A stretch of DNA of 64,000 bases, from NCBI RefSeq assembly GCF_002017865.1, contig NZ_MTJN01000002.1:3224001-3288000 (forward strand). The letters are read 5' to 3'. Source of the stretch: Rhodoferax fermentans (GTDB lineage Bacteria; Pseudomonadota; Gammaproteobacteria; Burkholderiales; Burkholderiaceae_C). Positions 40,339 to 48,726 of this stretch are shown here, in pieces. The position numbers were made by a program, and so were the translations under genes. Below the pieces are notes generated by a model. That model did no database searches. It was not told the origin of the DNA and saw only the letters and a program-made list of their open reading frames with translations. The stretch's first letter is position 1; each line of letters starts with the position of its first letter.

Positions 40339-41592
40339 ATGTCCGAGTCAAATGATTATGTCATCCGGGTGCTGGATTCACCTCTGGAGGTGGACGCCCA
40401 GGCCTGGGATGGGCTGCTATTCGCCCAGAGCCAGCCCACCCCCTTCATGCGCCACGCTTTCTTGAGCGCCCTGCACAGCACCGGCTGCGCCACCACGGCC
40501 ACCGGCTGGACACCGCGCTTCTTTCTGCTGGAGCGCCAGGGCCAGTTGCACGCCGCCTGCGCGATCTACATCAAGTCCCACTCGCAGGGTGAGTTTGTGT
40601 TTGACTGGGGCTGGGCGCGCGCCTACCACCAGCATGGTTTGTCCTACCACCCGAAAGCGGTGTGTGCCGTGCCCTTCATCCCGGTGCCCGGTAGCCGCTT
40701 ACTGGCACACACGCCAGAAGACCGCCTGGCATTGGTCCATGCGGTGCTGGACTGGTGCTCCGCCGAGCAACTCACCGGCTTGCACGCGCTGTTTGCCAGC
40801 GACGAGGATGTGACGGCACTCAGCCAGGCCGGCCTGTTGCTGCGCCACACCATCCAGTTTCACTGGTCCAACAGCCAACCCGGCTACACCAGCTTCGACG
40901 CATTTTTGACCAGCCTGTCACAAGAAAAACGCAAGAAGATCCGCCAGGAGCGGCGCAAGGTGATGGAGGCTGGTGTGACTTTTCGGGTGCTGGAAGGCGC
41001 GGCCATCACGCCGACCGACTGGGACTTTTTCTACCACTGCTACGAGCGCACCTACCTGGAGCACGGCAACCCGCCCTACTTCAACCGCGCCTTCTACCGC
41101 CACATGGCGAGCGACATGCCCGAGGATTGGGTGCTGTTCATCGCTGAGCGTGATGGGCGGCCCATTGCTGCAAGTTTGCTAGCTATCAACGCAAGCAGCA
41201 TCAGGGCTAAAGGCCAAAATAGCTCAGAACTCTCCACAGATCAGGAAGTCACTGTCGCGACTGGCACCACACGCCCGACCGAGCGTGTGGCTTATGGCCG
41301 TTACTGGGGCGCTCTGGAGCGCGTGGATTGCCTGCATTTTGAGGCGTGCTACTACCAGCCGCTGCAATGGTGCATCGAACACGGCTACCAGCGTTTTGAA
41401 GGCGGCGCCCAGGGCGAACACAAACTCGCCCGAGCCCTGCTGCCCGTCACCACCACCAGCGCCCACTGGCTGGCGCACCCGCAGTTTTTTGCGGCGGTGG
41501 ACAACTTCCTGACGCAGGAGCGCGAAGGCATTGGCGAGTACGTCGATGAGCTGGTGCGGCACAGCCCGTTCAAGGCGGGTGCGGCTGGCTGA
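40339..41592 (+). CDS. FemAB-like GNAT acyltransferase (peptidogalycan-type)
   Basis: 417 residues of the FemAB-like family: FAQSQPTPFMRHAFLSALH, EFVFDWGWARAYHQHGLSYHPK, KKIRQERRKVMEAGVTF, FYHCYERTYLEHGNPPYFNR, HFEACYYQPLQWCIEHGYQRF and EGGAQGEHKLARALLP. Members are annotated as peptidogalycan biosynthesis proteins or N-acetyltransferases; the substrate is not proven. Residues about 280-300 (LLAINASSIRAKGQNSSE) come from a palindromic repeat and break the usual segment before VAYGRYWGALE. Divergent from nadE, 34 bp apart. Confidence 0.85.
   Translation: MSESNDYVIRVLDSPLEVDAQAWDGLLFAQSQPTPFMRHAFLSALHSTGCATTATGWTPRFFLLERQGQLHAACAIYIKSHSQGEFVFDWGWARAYHQHGLSYHPKAVCAVPFIPVPGSRLLAHTPEDRLALVHAVLDWCSAEQLTGLHALFASDEDVTALSQAGLLLRHTIQFHWSNSQPGYTSFDAFLTSLSQEKRKKIRQERRKVMEAGVTFRVLEGAAITPTDWDFFYHCYERTYLEHGNPPYFNRAFYRHMASDMPEDWVLFIAERDGRPIAASLLAINASSIRAKGQNSSELSTDQEVTVATGTTRPTERVAYGRYWGALERVDCLHFEACYYQPLQWCIEHGYQRFEGGAQGEHKLARALLPVTTTSAHWLAHPQFFAAVDNFLTQEREGIGEYVDELVRHSPFKAGAAG
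41177..41225. repeat. Degenerate palindromic repeat inside the FemAB-like gene
   Basis: TTGCTAGCTATCAACGCAAG, CAGCATCAGGGCTAAAGGCC, AAAATAGCT. Left flank TAGCTATCAA and right flank GGGCTAAAGGCCAAAAT match the family; the stem itself is eroded. Unlike the other genic copies it is read on the + strand. Confidence 0.65.
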
Positions 41593-41778
41593 AGTGTTGA
41601 GATTATTGGGGTGTTGGGTGGCGGAAGGTGAGGCAGCTATAGGTGATAAGCGGTCAGATACAGCGCTTCATATCGCTCGTTCAACGTTTGACGTCAGTGG
41701 CAGCCGCAACGGCGAAGCTGCGAAGGGTACCCAAAAGCGCAGCTTGTGGGTGGTCCCTTTCGACGGAAGGTTTGGTTT

Positions 41779-42177
41779 CTACCGCTTCTTGGTAGGCGGC
41801 TTTTGTGCGAGTGCAGACCCTGCGGCAGCCTTCGAGGCTGCGCTCGTGCGGCCATCGCGAAGAACTTTGGATGCCGCTGTCGCTGCAGGAGCAGAGGTAA
41901 CTCTCTTTGGAACTACTTGTGCTAAAGAACTGGCCGCAGCCGATTTTGATGATGCTCCTGTTGATGGGCTCTTCAAAACGGCCGAGGCTTTTTGCGCTGT
42001 TGGCTGACTAGTCACCTTTACAGGTGCAGTGTTTTTAGCTGCTGCTGATTGAGAGCGCGCCGCAAAACTACCTTTTGAGACTGTGCCCCCCGTAGATTTT
42101 GCCGTCGCACTCTGAATGCGAGCAGATGCCTTTGGTGACATCGGCGTACTTCCTTTTCCATTCCCTTTAGTTACCAC
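41779..42177 (-). CDS. Small Ala/Ser/Lys-rich protein, SMP-like
   Basis: 132 residues from GTG 42177, preceded by a strong AAAGGAGG. The N-terminal region PKASARIQSATAKSTGG and SKGSFAARSQSAAAKN matches small bacterial proteins annotated as seed-maturation-like (SMP), as I recall. The rest is low-complexity Ala/Ser/Lys/Pro ending in PPTKKR. Probably disordered and basic; function unknown. It stands alone, 105 bp after the membrane gene on the same strand. Confidence 0.7.
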   Translation of the reverse strand: MVTKGNGKGSTPMSPKASARIQSATAKSTGGTVSKGSFAARSQSAAAKNTAPVKVTSQPTAQKASAVLKSPSTGASSKSAAASSLAQVVPKRVTSAPAATAASKVLRDGRTSAASKAAAGSALAQKPPTKKR

Positions 42178-42282
42178 AACAACCTCCTTTTTAGTTAATG
42201 ATGCAAATGAGCTCAGACCGGATCAGCGAAACCTAACATTGGAGTTCAGCGGCTGCTGAAAACAGTCCGCTGCAATGACGAG

Positions 42283-42753
42283 TCAGAGCGCATTCTTGGT
42301 TGTACTAGCTTCTTCTTTGTCTTGGCGCGACTTCATCTCCGCAATGCTTTCTTTGAAGCGTTGACGACGCTCCGCGATTGGGCCAAGGCTCGCAGTGTGA
42401 GGAACGAAAGCAAGCGCTCGGAAGAAAAAGTAGGTTGCGATTAAGTAACCCACCGCCGCAAAAATATCTAGCAAGGGAGAAACCGCCCACGAAAGGACGG
42501 TAACAACCAGACCTTTGAGAACATAGTGCATAGCACCATACAGGCAGAAGAAGCGCGCCTGCGCGCCAACTTCGCCGGAAGTCTCGTGCGCGGCCAAAGC
42601 AAACCAATTCGCGGTCTTCTTATCGCTGCCCAGGCGAGCAGCAAATTTGCGGACGCCTCGCTGGCCGATTTCGAGGATTGCCCAAAATAATGCGGAGCCC
42701 AATGCTCCTTGCACGATTACCGGCCAATCGGTGATGGTCTTCACAATGTCCAT
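42283..42753 (-). CDS. Hypothetical membrane protein
   Basis: 156 residues. Hydrophobic segments are IVQGALGSALFWAILEI, YGAMHYVLKGLVVTVLSWAV and LDIFAAVGYLIATYFFFRAL; the C terminus is charged (RRQRFKESIAEMKSRQDKEE). Not recognised. GC content is lower than in surrounding genes. It may be co-transcribed with the SMP-like gene below it; there is no clear Shine-Dalgarno. Confidence 0.55.
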   Translation of the reverse strand: MDIVKTITDWPVIVQGALGSALFWAILEIGQRGVRKFAARLGSDKKTANWFALAAHETSGEVGAQARFFCLYGAMHYVLKGLVVTVLSWAVSPLLDIFAAVGYLIATYFFFRALAFVPHTASLGPIAERRQRFKESIAEMKSRQDKEEASTTKNAL

Positions 42754-43269
42754 GATGTGACTATTGATGCGCTCTAACTCAATATATGGAGACAGAAGCC
42801 TGTCTCCCTAAAACGGCAATCGTCGCCCAAAAATCGCCGAGCGACTCCGTAACAAACCCGCTTGCAATAAGGCTTGCGGCCGATTTCTTGTATAAACAGA
42901 CAGCCATAACAACTCCAGACAAACCAGTAAACCGGTTCCCAAGTCAACCCAGCTTGTGGATCAATAACGCAAGCAAACACCTTGCTTTCACTGTAGCCGC
43001 AGTACAGAAGAGGCTTGGTTGTCTTGGATCAATAACTTCACCCGTTTTCATGGCTTGAGGCATCCGCGCGACATGAGGCAAATCGACATTGAATCGTTTT
43101 TGACTTTTCTGGCCATCACCCCTGTCATCTTCTCGTAGGTTATTCATGAGAGGATCAGCCCGAGCGCACACCGCGTCTGGCACCAAGATTGCTTGTTCAA
43201 CGCGGTATGAACGCACCCATTGCCGCGCCCGATCGCTGCCCGATTCCTCAGCCAACTTGAGATCCACGC
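42754..43269. other. 516-bp intergenic region with one perfect hairpin
   Basis: No convincing gene on either strand. At 42788-42807 is a perfect hairpin GGAGACAG-AAGC-CTGTCTCC, followed by CTAAAA, so it is not a standard T-tailed terminator. Composition is lower in GC than the flanks. Contains the promoter region of the large transglutaminase gene, whose elements I cannot define. Confidence 0.5.
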
Positions 43270-46200
43270 ATGTCCATCCACGCCGCGCTGAACCACGTTA
43301 CCCACTACTCGTATGACCGGCTGGTCGCCCTGGGGCCGCAGGTGGTCCGCCTGCGCCCTGCCCCGCATTGCCGCAGCAAGATCATCTCGTACTCGCTCAA
43401 GATCGAGCCCGAAGGCCATTTCATCAACTGGCAGCAGGACCCGTTTGCCAACTACCAGGCGCGCCTGGTGTTCCCCGAGAAAACGCGGGAGTTCAAGGTC
43501 ACCGTCGACGTGGTTCTGGACATGGCGGTCTACAACCCGTTTGACTTTTTCCTGGAGCCTGAGGCCGAAGAGTTTCCGTTCAACTACGCGGCCGACCTCA
43601 AGCAGGAGCTTGCCCCGTACCTGACCGCCGACCCGGTGACGCCGCTGGTGCAGGCCTACCTGGACAAAATCGACCGCACCAAACGCCGCAGTGTGTTGTT
43701 CCTGGTGGACCTGAACCAGTCGGTGCACCGCGCCATCAACTACACCATCCGTATGGAGCCGGGGGTGCAAACGCCTGAGGAAACCCTCACGCTGGGTTCG
43801 GGCTCGTGCCGCGACTCGGCTTGGCTGATGGTGCAGCTGCTGCGCAACTGTGGTCTGGCGGCGCGTTTTGTCTCGGGTTACCTGATCCAGCTCAAACCCG
43901 ATGTCAAGTCACTCGACGGCCCCAGCGGCACCGAGGTTGACTTCACCGATTTACACGCCTGGTGTGAGGTGTACCTGCCTGGCGCAGGCTGGGTCGGCTT
44001 GGATGCCACTTCCGGACTGCTGGCCGGTGAAGGCCATATTCCGCTGGCTTGCACACCCCAGCCGTCCGGTGCCGCACCCATCGAAGGTGGCGTGGACGAG
44101 TCCGAGGTGGAATTTGCCCACCACATGCAGGTGACGCGTATTTACGAGTCGCCCCGTGTCACCAAACCCTATACCGAAGCCCAGTGGGACAACATCATGG
44201 CCCTGGGCCACGCGGTGGATGCCGACCTGCAAACCAACGATGTGCGGCTGACCATGGGCGGTGAGCCCACCTTTGTGGCGGTCAACGACCGTGATGCACC
44301 GGAATGGAATACCGACGCGCTGGGCCCGACCAAACGCGGCTTCGCCACCGAATTGGTGCACAAGTTGCGCAAGGAATACGGTGAAGGCGGCTTTTTGCAC
44401 TACGGCCAGGGCAAGTGGTACCCCGGTGAACAACTGCCACGCTGGGCCTTGAACATCTACTGGCGCGCCGATGGCCAGCCGGTTTGGGCTAACCCGGCGC
44501 TGTTTGCGGATGAGAGGGTGCCCACCCACTACACCAGCCAGGACGCACAACGCTTCACCCACACGCTGGCGACCAAACTGGGCGTCACCGACAAGTTTGC
44601 CCAGACCGCGTATGAGGACAGCTGGTACTACCTGTGGCGCGAACGCCGCCTGCCGGTCAATGTGGACCCATTCAATTCCAAGTTGGACGACGAGATGGAA
44701 CGTGCCCGCCTACGCCGTGTGTTCACCCAAAAACTCGACACGCCAGTGGGTTATGTGCTGCCGATCAAGGTGGCGGGTTATGACGACACCTATGGCGCCG
44801 CCTGGACCACCGGCCCCTGGTTCCTGCGTGATGAACGCATGTACCTGATGCCGGGCGACTCCCCCATGGGCCTGCGCCTGCCGCTGGATTCCCTGCCCTG
44901 GGTCAGCGAGGCTGACTTCCCCTACCTGATCGAGCAAGACCCGTCCACCTTGCGTGGTGAGTTGCCGCTGCATGCCAGCGTGGCTGGGCGTTACGCCAAT
45001 GCGGCGTCTGACACTGCCAGCGCGCGCAGCAGCGTGAGCCCGGGTGTATCCGATGTGCCCAGCGGCCACGCCCCCGGCAAGGCCGGTCTGGCACTCGGTG
45101 CGGCGCGCCGTGCCGCCGCCGCCGTGGCTTCGGCCATGACCGGCAACACCAGCGCGGCTGCCGCTTATCTGGCCGGCACCGGCCCGCAGTCGGAGGCCAG
45201 CCGACTGATGCAAAGCCCCACCGGCCCGGCCAGCAGCACCGCCAGCCACGCGCAAAGCAACTTCCAGCCTGAGCCCGCCAACTTTGCCCGCGTGCCGGAT
45301 CGTCAGGAATCCGCCCACTGGATCACCCGCACCGCGCTGTGTGTGGAGGTACGCGACCCGCGCCGTGCCAATGGCCCCAAAGCCGAGGCAGTGGGCACGG
45401 CCTCCGGTGTGCTCTACATCTTCATGCCGCCGCTGGAGCGGCTGGAACACTACCTGGACCTGCTCGCCGCCGTGGAAGCCACTGCAGAAGAACTGGGCGT
45501 GCAGATCGTCATCGAAGGTTACCCACCGCCGCGTGACCCGCGTCTGAAATTGCTCAGCGTCACCCCCGACCCCGGTGTGATCGAGGTCAACATCCACCCG
45601 GCCAACAACTGGAAGGAGCTGGTCTACAACACCGAGTTCCTGTACCAGGCAGCGTTTGAGTCACGCCTGAGCGCAGAAAAGTTCATGACCGATGGCCGCC
45701 ACACCGGCACCGGTGGTGGCAACCACTTTGTGATGGGTGGCGCCACACCGGCCGACAGCCCGTTCCTGCGCAAACCCGAGTTGCTGGCCAGCCTGCTGCT
45801 GTATTGGCACAACCACCCATCGCTCAGCTACCTGTTCAGCGGCATGTTTGTTGGCCCCACCAGCCAGGCACCGCGTGTGGACGAGGCGCGCAACGACCAG
45901 CTCTACGAGCTGGAAATTGCCATCGAACAAATCTATAAAAACCGCGAGATCCACGGCCAGTCCATGCCACCCTGGCTGATTGACCGCACGCTGCGCAACA
46001 TCCTGATCGACGCCACCGGCAACACCCACCGCAGCGAAATCTCGATCGACAAGATGTACTCGCCCGACTCGGCCACTGGCCGCCTGGGCCTGTTGGAGCT
46101 GCGTGCGTTCGAGATGCCGCCGCACCCGCACATGAGCAGTGTGCAGCAGCTGCTGTTGCGCGCCCTGATCGCCCGCTTCTGGAAAACACCGTACAAGGCC

Positions 46201-46899
46201 CCGGCCACGCGCTGGGGCACCGAATTGCACGACCGCTTTATGTTGCCCAAATTCATTGAGATGGATTTCCTGGACGTGATGAGCGAAATGCGTGCGGCCG
46301 GTTACGCCTTTGACGACAGCTGGTTTGCGCCGCATGTGGAGTTCCGCTTCCCGCTGATTGGCTCGATCTGCACCGCAGGCATCCAGCTCACGCTGCGCAA
46401 CGCGCTGGAGCCCTGGCATGTGATGGGTGAAGAAGGTGCACCGGGCGGCACCGCACGTTATGTGGACTCCTCACTGGAACGCATCGAGGTGCGGGTCACC
46501 GGCCTCAACGAGAGCCGGTATGTGGTCACCTGCAATGGCCGCGCGATGGCCTTGCAGCCCACCGGTGTTCAGGGTGAGTATGTGGGCGGTGTGCGCTACA
46601 AAGCCTGGAACCCACCCAGCAGCCTGCACCCCAGCATTGGTGTTCACGCACCGCTGGTGTTTGACGTGATCGACACCTGGATGAAACGCTCGTTGGGCGG
46701 TTGCCAATACCATGTGGCGCACCCAGGTGGCCTGAGTTACCAAAGCCTGCCGGTCAACGCCAACGAGGCCGAGAGCCGCCGCCTGTCACGCTTCACCGCC
46801 ATGGGCCACACGCCGGGGGTTGTGAATGTGCCACCCGCCACCATCAACCAGCCCGGCAGCCGCGAGTTTCCGTTCACGCTGGATTTACGCCGGGGATAA
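43270..46899 (+). CDS. Large transglutaminase-like / DUF2126 protein
   Basis: 1209 residues. N-terminal bacterial transglutaminase-like domain (HVTHYSYDRLVALGPQVVRL), then a papain-like core with Cys180 (GSGSCRDSAW), His229 (DLHAWCEVY) and Asp245 (GLDATSGL), then a long DUF2126 region (LTMGGEPTFVAVNDRDAPEW, RWALNIYWRADGQPVW, GGGNHFVMGGATPADSPFLR, HPHMSSVQQLLLRALIARFW). About residues 575-680 are a low-complexity Ala/Ser/Gly insert. Family members usually sit with ATP-grasp (DUF404/407) and alpha-E genes that build or process small peptides; none is in this window. Confidence 0.88.
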   Translation: MSIHAALNHVTHYSYDRLVALGPQVVRLRPAPHCRSKIISYSLKIEPEGHFINWQQDPFANYQARLVFPEKTREFKVTVDVVLDMAVYNPFDFFLEPEAEEFPFNYAADLKQELAPYLTADPVTPLVQAYLDKIDRTKRRSVLFLVDLNQSVHRAINYTIRMEPGVQTPEETLTLGSGSCRDSAWLMVQLLRNCGLAARFVSGYLIQLKPDVKSLDGPSGTEVDFTDLHAWCEVYLPGAGWVGLDATSGLLAGEGHIPLACTPQPSGAAPIEGGVDESEVEFAHHMQVTRIYESPRVTKPYTEAQWDNIMALGHAVDADLQTNDVRLTMGGEPTFVAVNDRDAPEWNTDALGPTKRGFATELVHKLRKEYGEGGFLHYGQGKWYPGEQLPRWALNIYWRADGQPVWANPALFADERVPTHYTSQDAQRFTHTLATKLGVTDKFAQTAYEDSWYYLWRERRLPVNVDPFNSKLDDEMERARLRRVFTQKLDTPVGYVLPIKVAGYDDTYGAAWTTGPWFLRDERMYLMPGDSPMGLRLPLDSLPWVSEADFPYLIEQDPSTLRGELPLHASVAGRYANAASDTASARSSVSPGVSDVPSGHAPGKAGLALGAARRAAAAVASAMTGNTSAAAAYLAGTGPQSEASRLMQSPTGPASSTASHAQSNFQPEPANFARVPDRQESAHWITRTALCVEVRDPRRANGPKAEAVGTASGVLYIFMPPLERLEHYLDLLAAVEATAEELGVQIVIEGYPPPRDPRLKLLSVTPDPGVIEVNIHPANNWKELVYNTEFLYQAAFESRLSAEKFMTDGRHTGTGGGNHFVMGGATPADSPFLRKPELLASLLLYWHNHPSLSYLFSGMFVGPTSQAPRVDEARNDQLYELEIAIEQIYKNREIHGQSMPPWLIDRTLRNILIDATGNTHRSEISIDKMYSPDSATGRLGLLELRAFEMPPHPHMSSVQQLLLRALIARFWKTPYKAPATRWGTELHDRFMLPKFIEMDFLDVMSEMRAAGYAFDDSWFAPHVEFRFPLIGSICTAGIQLTLRNALEPWHVMGEEGAPGGTARYVDSSLERIEVRVTGLNESRYVVTCNGRAMALQPTGVQGEYVGGVRYKAWNPPSSLHPSIGVHAPLVFDVIDTWMKRSLGGCQYHVAHPGGLSYQSLPVNANEAESRRLSRFTAMGHTPGVVNVPPATINQPGSREFPFTLDLRRG

Positions 46900-46937
46900 A
46901 CGGCCAACACATCCACGGATGTGCTGGTGCCTTGGGT

Positions 46938-47017
46938 AGGCCATGTGGGCCAAAGCGGCAGGCCTCATACGCGCTGCGCTTTGCGAAATCGGCCCACCGC
47001 TTTGGCCCACATGGCCT
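46938..47017. repeat. Hairpin A: 21-bp perfect arms around a 30-bp core
   Basis: Left arm 46938-46958 (AGGCCATGTGGGCCAAAGCG + G) is the exact reverse complement of the right arm 46997-47017. The 38-bp loop holds a 30-bp core at 46963-46992 starting CCTCATACGCGCTGCGCTTT. The same core occurs in reverse at 47124-47153. Confidence 0.85.
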
Positions 47018-47099
47018 GAGACGCCTGTGGCGCTCGATGCCTTTGAGGACGCCTTTGGCGTCCGGCTATTGGATGCAAGCGAACTTGTGACGCACGTCG

Positions 47100-47177
47100 C
47101 AGTGGGTGGGGTGCTGGGGACCACCGATTTCGCAAAGCGCAGCGCGTATGAGGTGGGCCCCAATACCCCGCCCACTG
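47100..47177. repeat. Hairpin B: different arms around the inverted 30-bp core
   Basis: Left arm CAGTGGGTGGGGTGCTGGGG (47100-47119) and right arm CCCCAATACCCCGCCCACTG (47158-47177) pair at 17 of 20 positions. They enclose the exact reverse complement (47124-47153) of the core of hairpin A. The arm sequences are unrelated to those of hairpin A. Together with hairpin A this fills the gap before the acyltransferase gene. Confidence 0.8.
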
Positions 47178-47218
47178 CCACCCACAGCCTGCGATTCCAC
47201 AGGTAAACATTTCTTTTT

Positions 47219-47267
47219 CGATAGCTATCAGCCCTTGATCTATAAGGGCTAGAGGCTATTTTTTTGC
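47219..47267. repeat. AGCTAT-type palindromic repeat, best-preserved copy
   Basis: CGATAGCTATCAGCCCTTGA then TCTATAAGGGCTAGAGGCTA and a run of seven Ts. Use as the reference copy of the family: left flank GATAGCT, stem GCCCTT/AAGGGC, right flank TAGAGGCTATTTT. Intergenic, about 117 bp before the acyltransferase start. Confidence 0.9.
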
Positions 47268-47383
47268 AAAACCGGAAAACGTCAGCCAAACCACCCACTG
47301 ACCAGCTAACATGCCCCGCTGAGCAGCACCCTGCAAGCCTCTGCCACCCCGTTGCACAACCGACTCAGACAGGAGCATGAACC

Positions 47384-48691
47384 GTGATCTCGCGCCCTCT
47401 CGACCCCGGTGAAGCGTTTTTCTTCCTGTCTGACCAGCTCTCGTGCATGAACTTTGTGGTGCTGGCCGAGCGCAGCGGCACGCTGGCACCTGCGGCGATC
47501 CACCGCGCACTCGACACGGTGCAACAGGAACACGCGCTGCTGCAAACCCACATCAGCTGGACCGAGGCCAACGGCCTGCGTTTTGAACCCGCCCCCGGCA
47601 AAAAGATTGACCTGGTGTGCCACACGGTCACAGGCCAACACTGGCAGCGCCTGATTGAGCAAGAACTCTCCCACACGTTCCCGCCAGACAGCGCACCGCT
47701 GATGCGCTGCCACTACATCGCTCTGCCTGCCACCAAGACCTGTGTGCTGGCGCTGACCTTTCACCACTCGGTGGCCGATGGCCGTTCTGGCACCGCCATC
47801 CTGCGTCGCCTGCTGAGCCTGATAGCCCAGGAAGCCGCGCCGACCACTGGCACCAGCCCCACCCACCTGCCACCGATGGCCGAGCTGATGCCCAAACCCT
47901 ACCGCTGGGCCGAGCAGCCCGACGCCGCCAAACAATTGCGCAACACCCTGGTGGCCGACTACCGCCGCCACGGCCTGCTGCCAAGCATCCCCTGGCTGGC
48001 TGCAGACGCCAAGCACCGCGAGCCCCGGCTGATGCGTGTGTTGCTCGATACCGCCACCACCTCCCGCCTGATTCAACAGGCACACGCCCAAGGCTGCACC
48101 GTGCATGGCGCCTTGTGTGCCGCCCAGCTGCTGGCGCAATGGCAGCTGCAACCCACGGCCGAGCCGGTGGCGTCTTTTCTGTGCTGCCCGGTGGACCTGC
48201 GCCCGCACCTGGAGGGCACACCTGCCACCTCACCCACGGGCTTTTTCACCTCTCTGATTTCAGGCAGCTTTTTGACCGGCCCGGACACCGAGACCTGGGC
48301 CCTGGCGCGCGAGATCGTGGCCCAGACTCGCAAACAAATCGCGCGGGGTGAAGGCCACCTGCTCTACCACCTGTACGGGCTGGACGACTCGCCCCTGCCG
48401 CCGCAGGCGCTGGAGGGTTTTCGCAAAAAAACCATGGCGTCACTTCCTAACACCATGGTCAGCAACATCGGGGGGGTCGAACCTGTGGCAGATGACCCGG
48501 CGGTGCAGGCGATCTCGTTTGCGCTGTGCCCGATGCCGTACCAGACGCTGTTCACCGCCGCCAGTTGTTACCAGGGCCAGCTGATCCTGAACATTGGCTA
48601 TGACGCAGCGCGCATCACAAGCGACACCGCGCAGGCACTGGCCACCGGGCTACAAAACAGACTGGTATTGATGGCTCAAAACCCGTCTTAG
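47384..48691 (+). CDS. Stand-alone condensation-type acyltransferase (PapA/WES-like fold)
   Basis: 435 residues with the CoA-dependent acyltransferase/condensation fold. Catalytic HHSVADG at residues 127-133 (His128, Asp132), and the later DFGWG-like region is replaced by NTMVSNIGGVEPV. PVDLRPHLEG and SPTGFFTS resemble PapA5 and alcohol acyltransferases. There are no carrier-protein or adenylation domains, so it likely acylates a free alcohol or amine. Neighbours are an exporter on the opposite strand and no biosynthetic cluster. The last residues and stop lie in a palindromic repeat. Confidence 0.75.
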   Translation: MISRPLDPGEAFFFLSDQLSCMNFVVLAERSGTLAPAAIHRALDTVQQEHALLQTHISWTEANGLRFEPAPGKKIDLVCHTVTGQHWQRLIEQELSHTFPPDSAPLMRCHYIALPATKTCVLALTFHHSVADGRSGTAILRRLLSLIAQEAAPTTGTSPTHLPPMAELMPKPYRWAEQPDAAKQLRNTLVADYRRHGLLPSIPWLAADAKHREPRLMRVLLDTATTSRLIQQAHAQGCTVHGALCAAQLLAQWQLQPTAEPVASFLCCPVDLRPHLEGTPATSPTGFFTSLISGSFLTGPDTETWALAREIVAQTRKQIARGEGHLLYHLYGLDDSPLPPQALEGFRKKTMASLPNTMVSNIGGVEPVADDPAVQAISFALCPMPYQTLFTAASCYQGQLILNIGYDAARITSDTAQALATGLQNRLVLMAQNPS

Positions 48692-48726
48692 CCCTTATTT
48701 AACAAGGCGATACAGCTATCTTTTTT
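48666..48726. repeat. Palindromic repeat carrying both convergent stop codons
   Basis: TATTGATGGCTCAAAACCCG, then TCTTAGCCCTTATTTAACAA, then GGCGATACAGCTATCTTTTTT. The stem is AGCCCTTAT…AACAAGGC. The TAG of the acyltransferase and the TAA (complement) of the MFS gene both fall within it, and the T-run gives a terminator-like end on the + strand. Confidence 0.7.

Noticed and set aside
46943..47206. Open frames across the nested repeats (for example containing SYALRFAKS)
   Set aside because: They arise from the inverted repeats themselves on both strands; no ribosome-binding site or family match.
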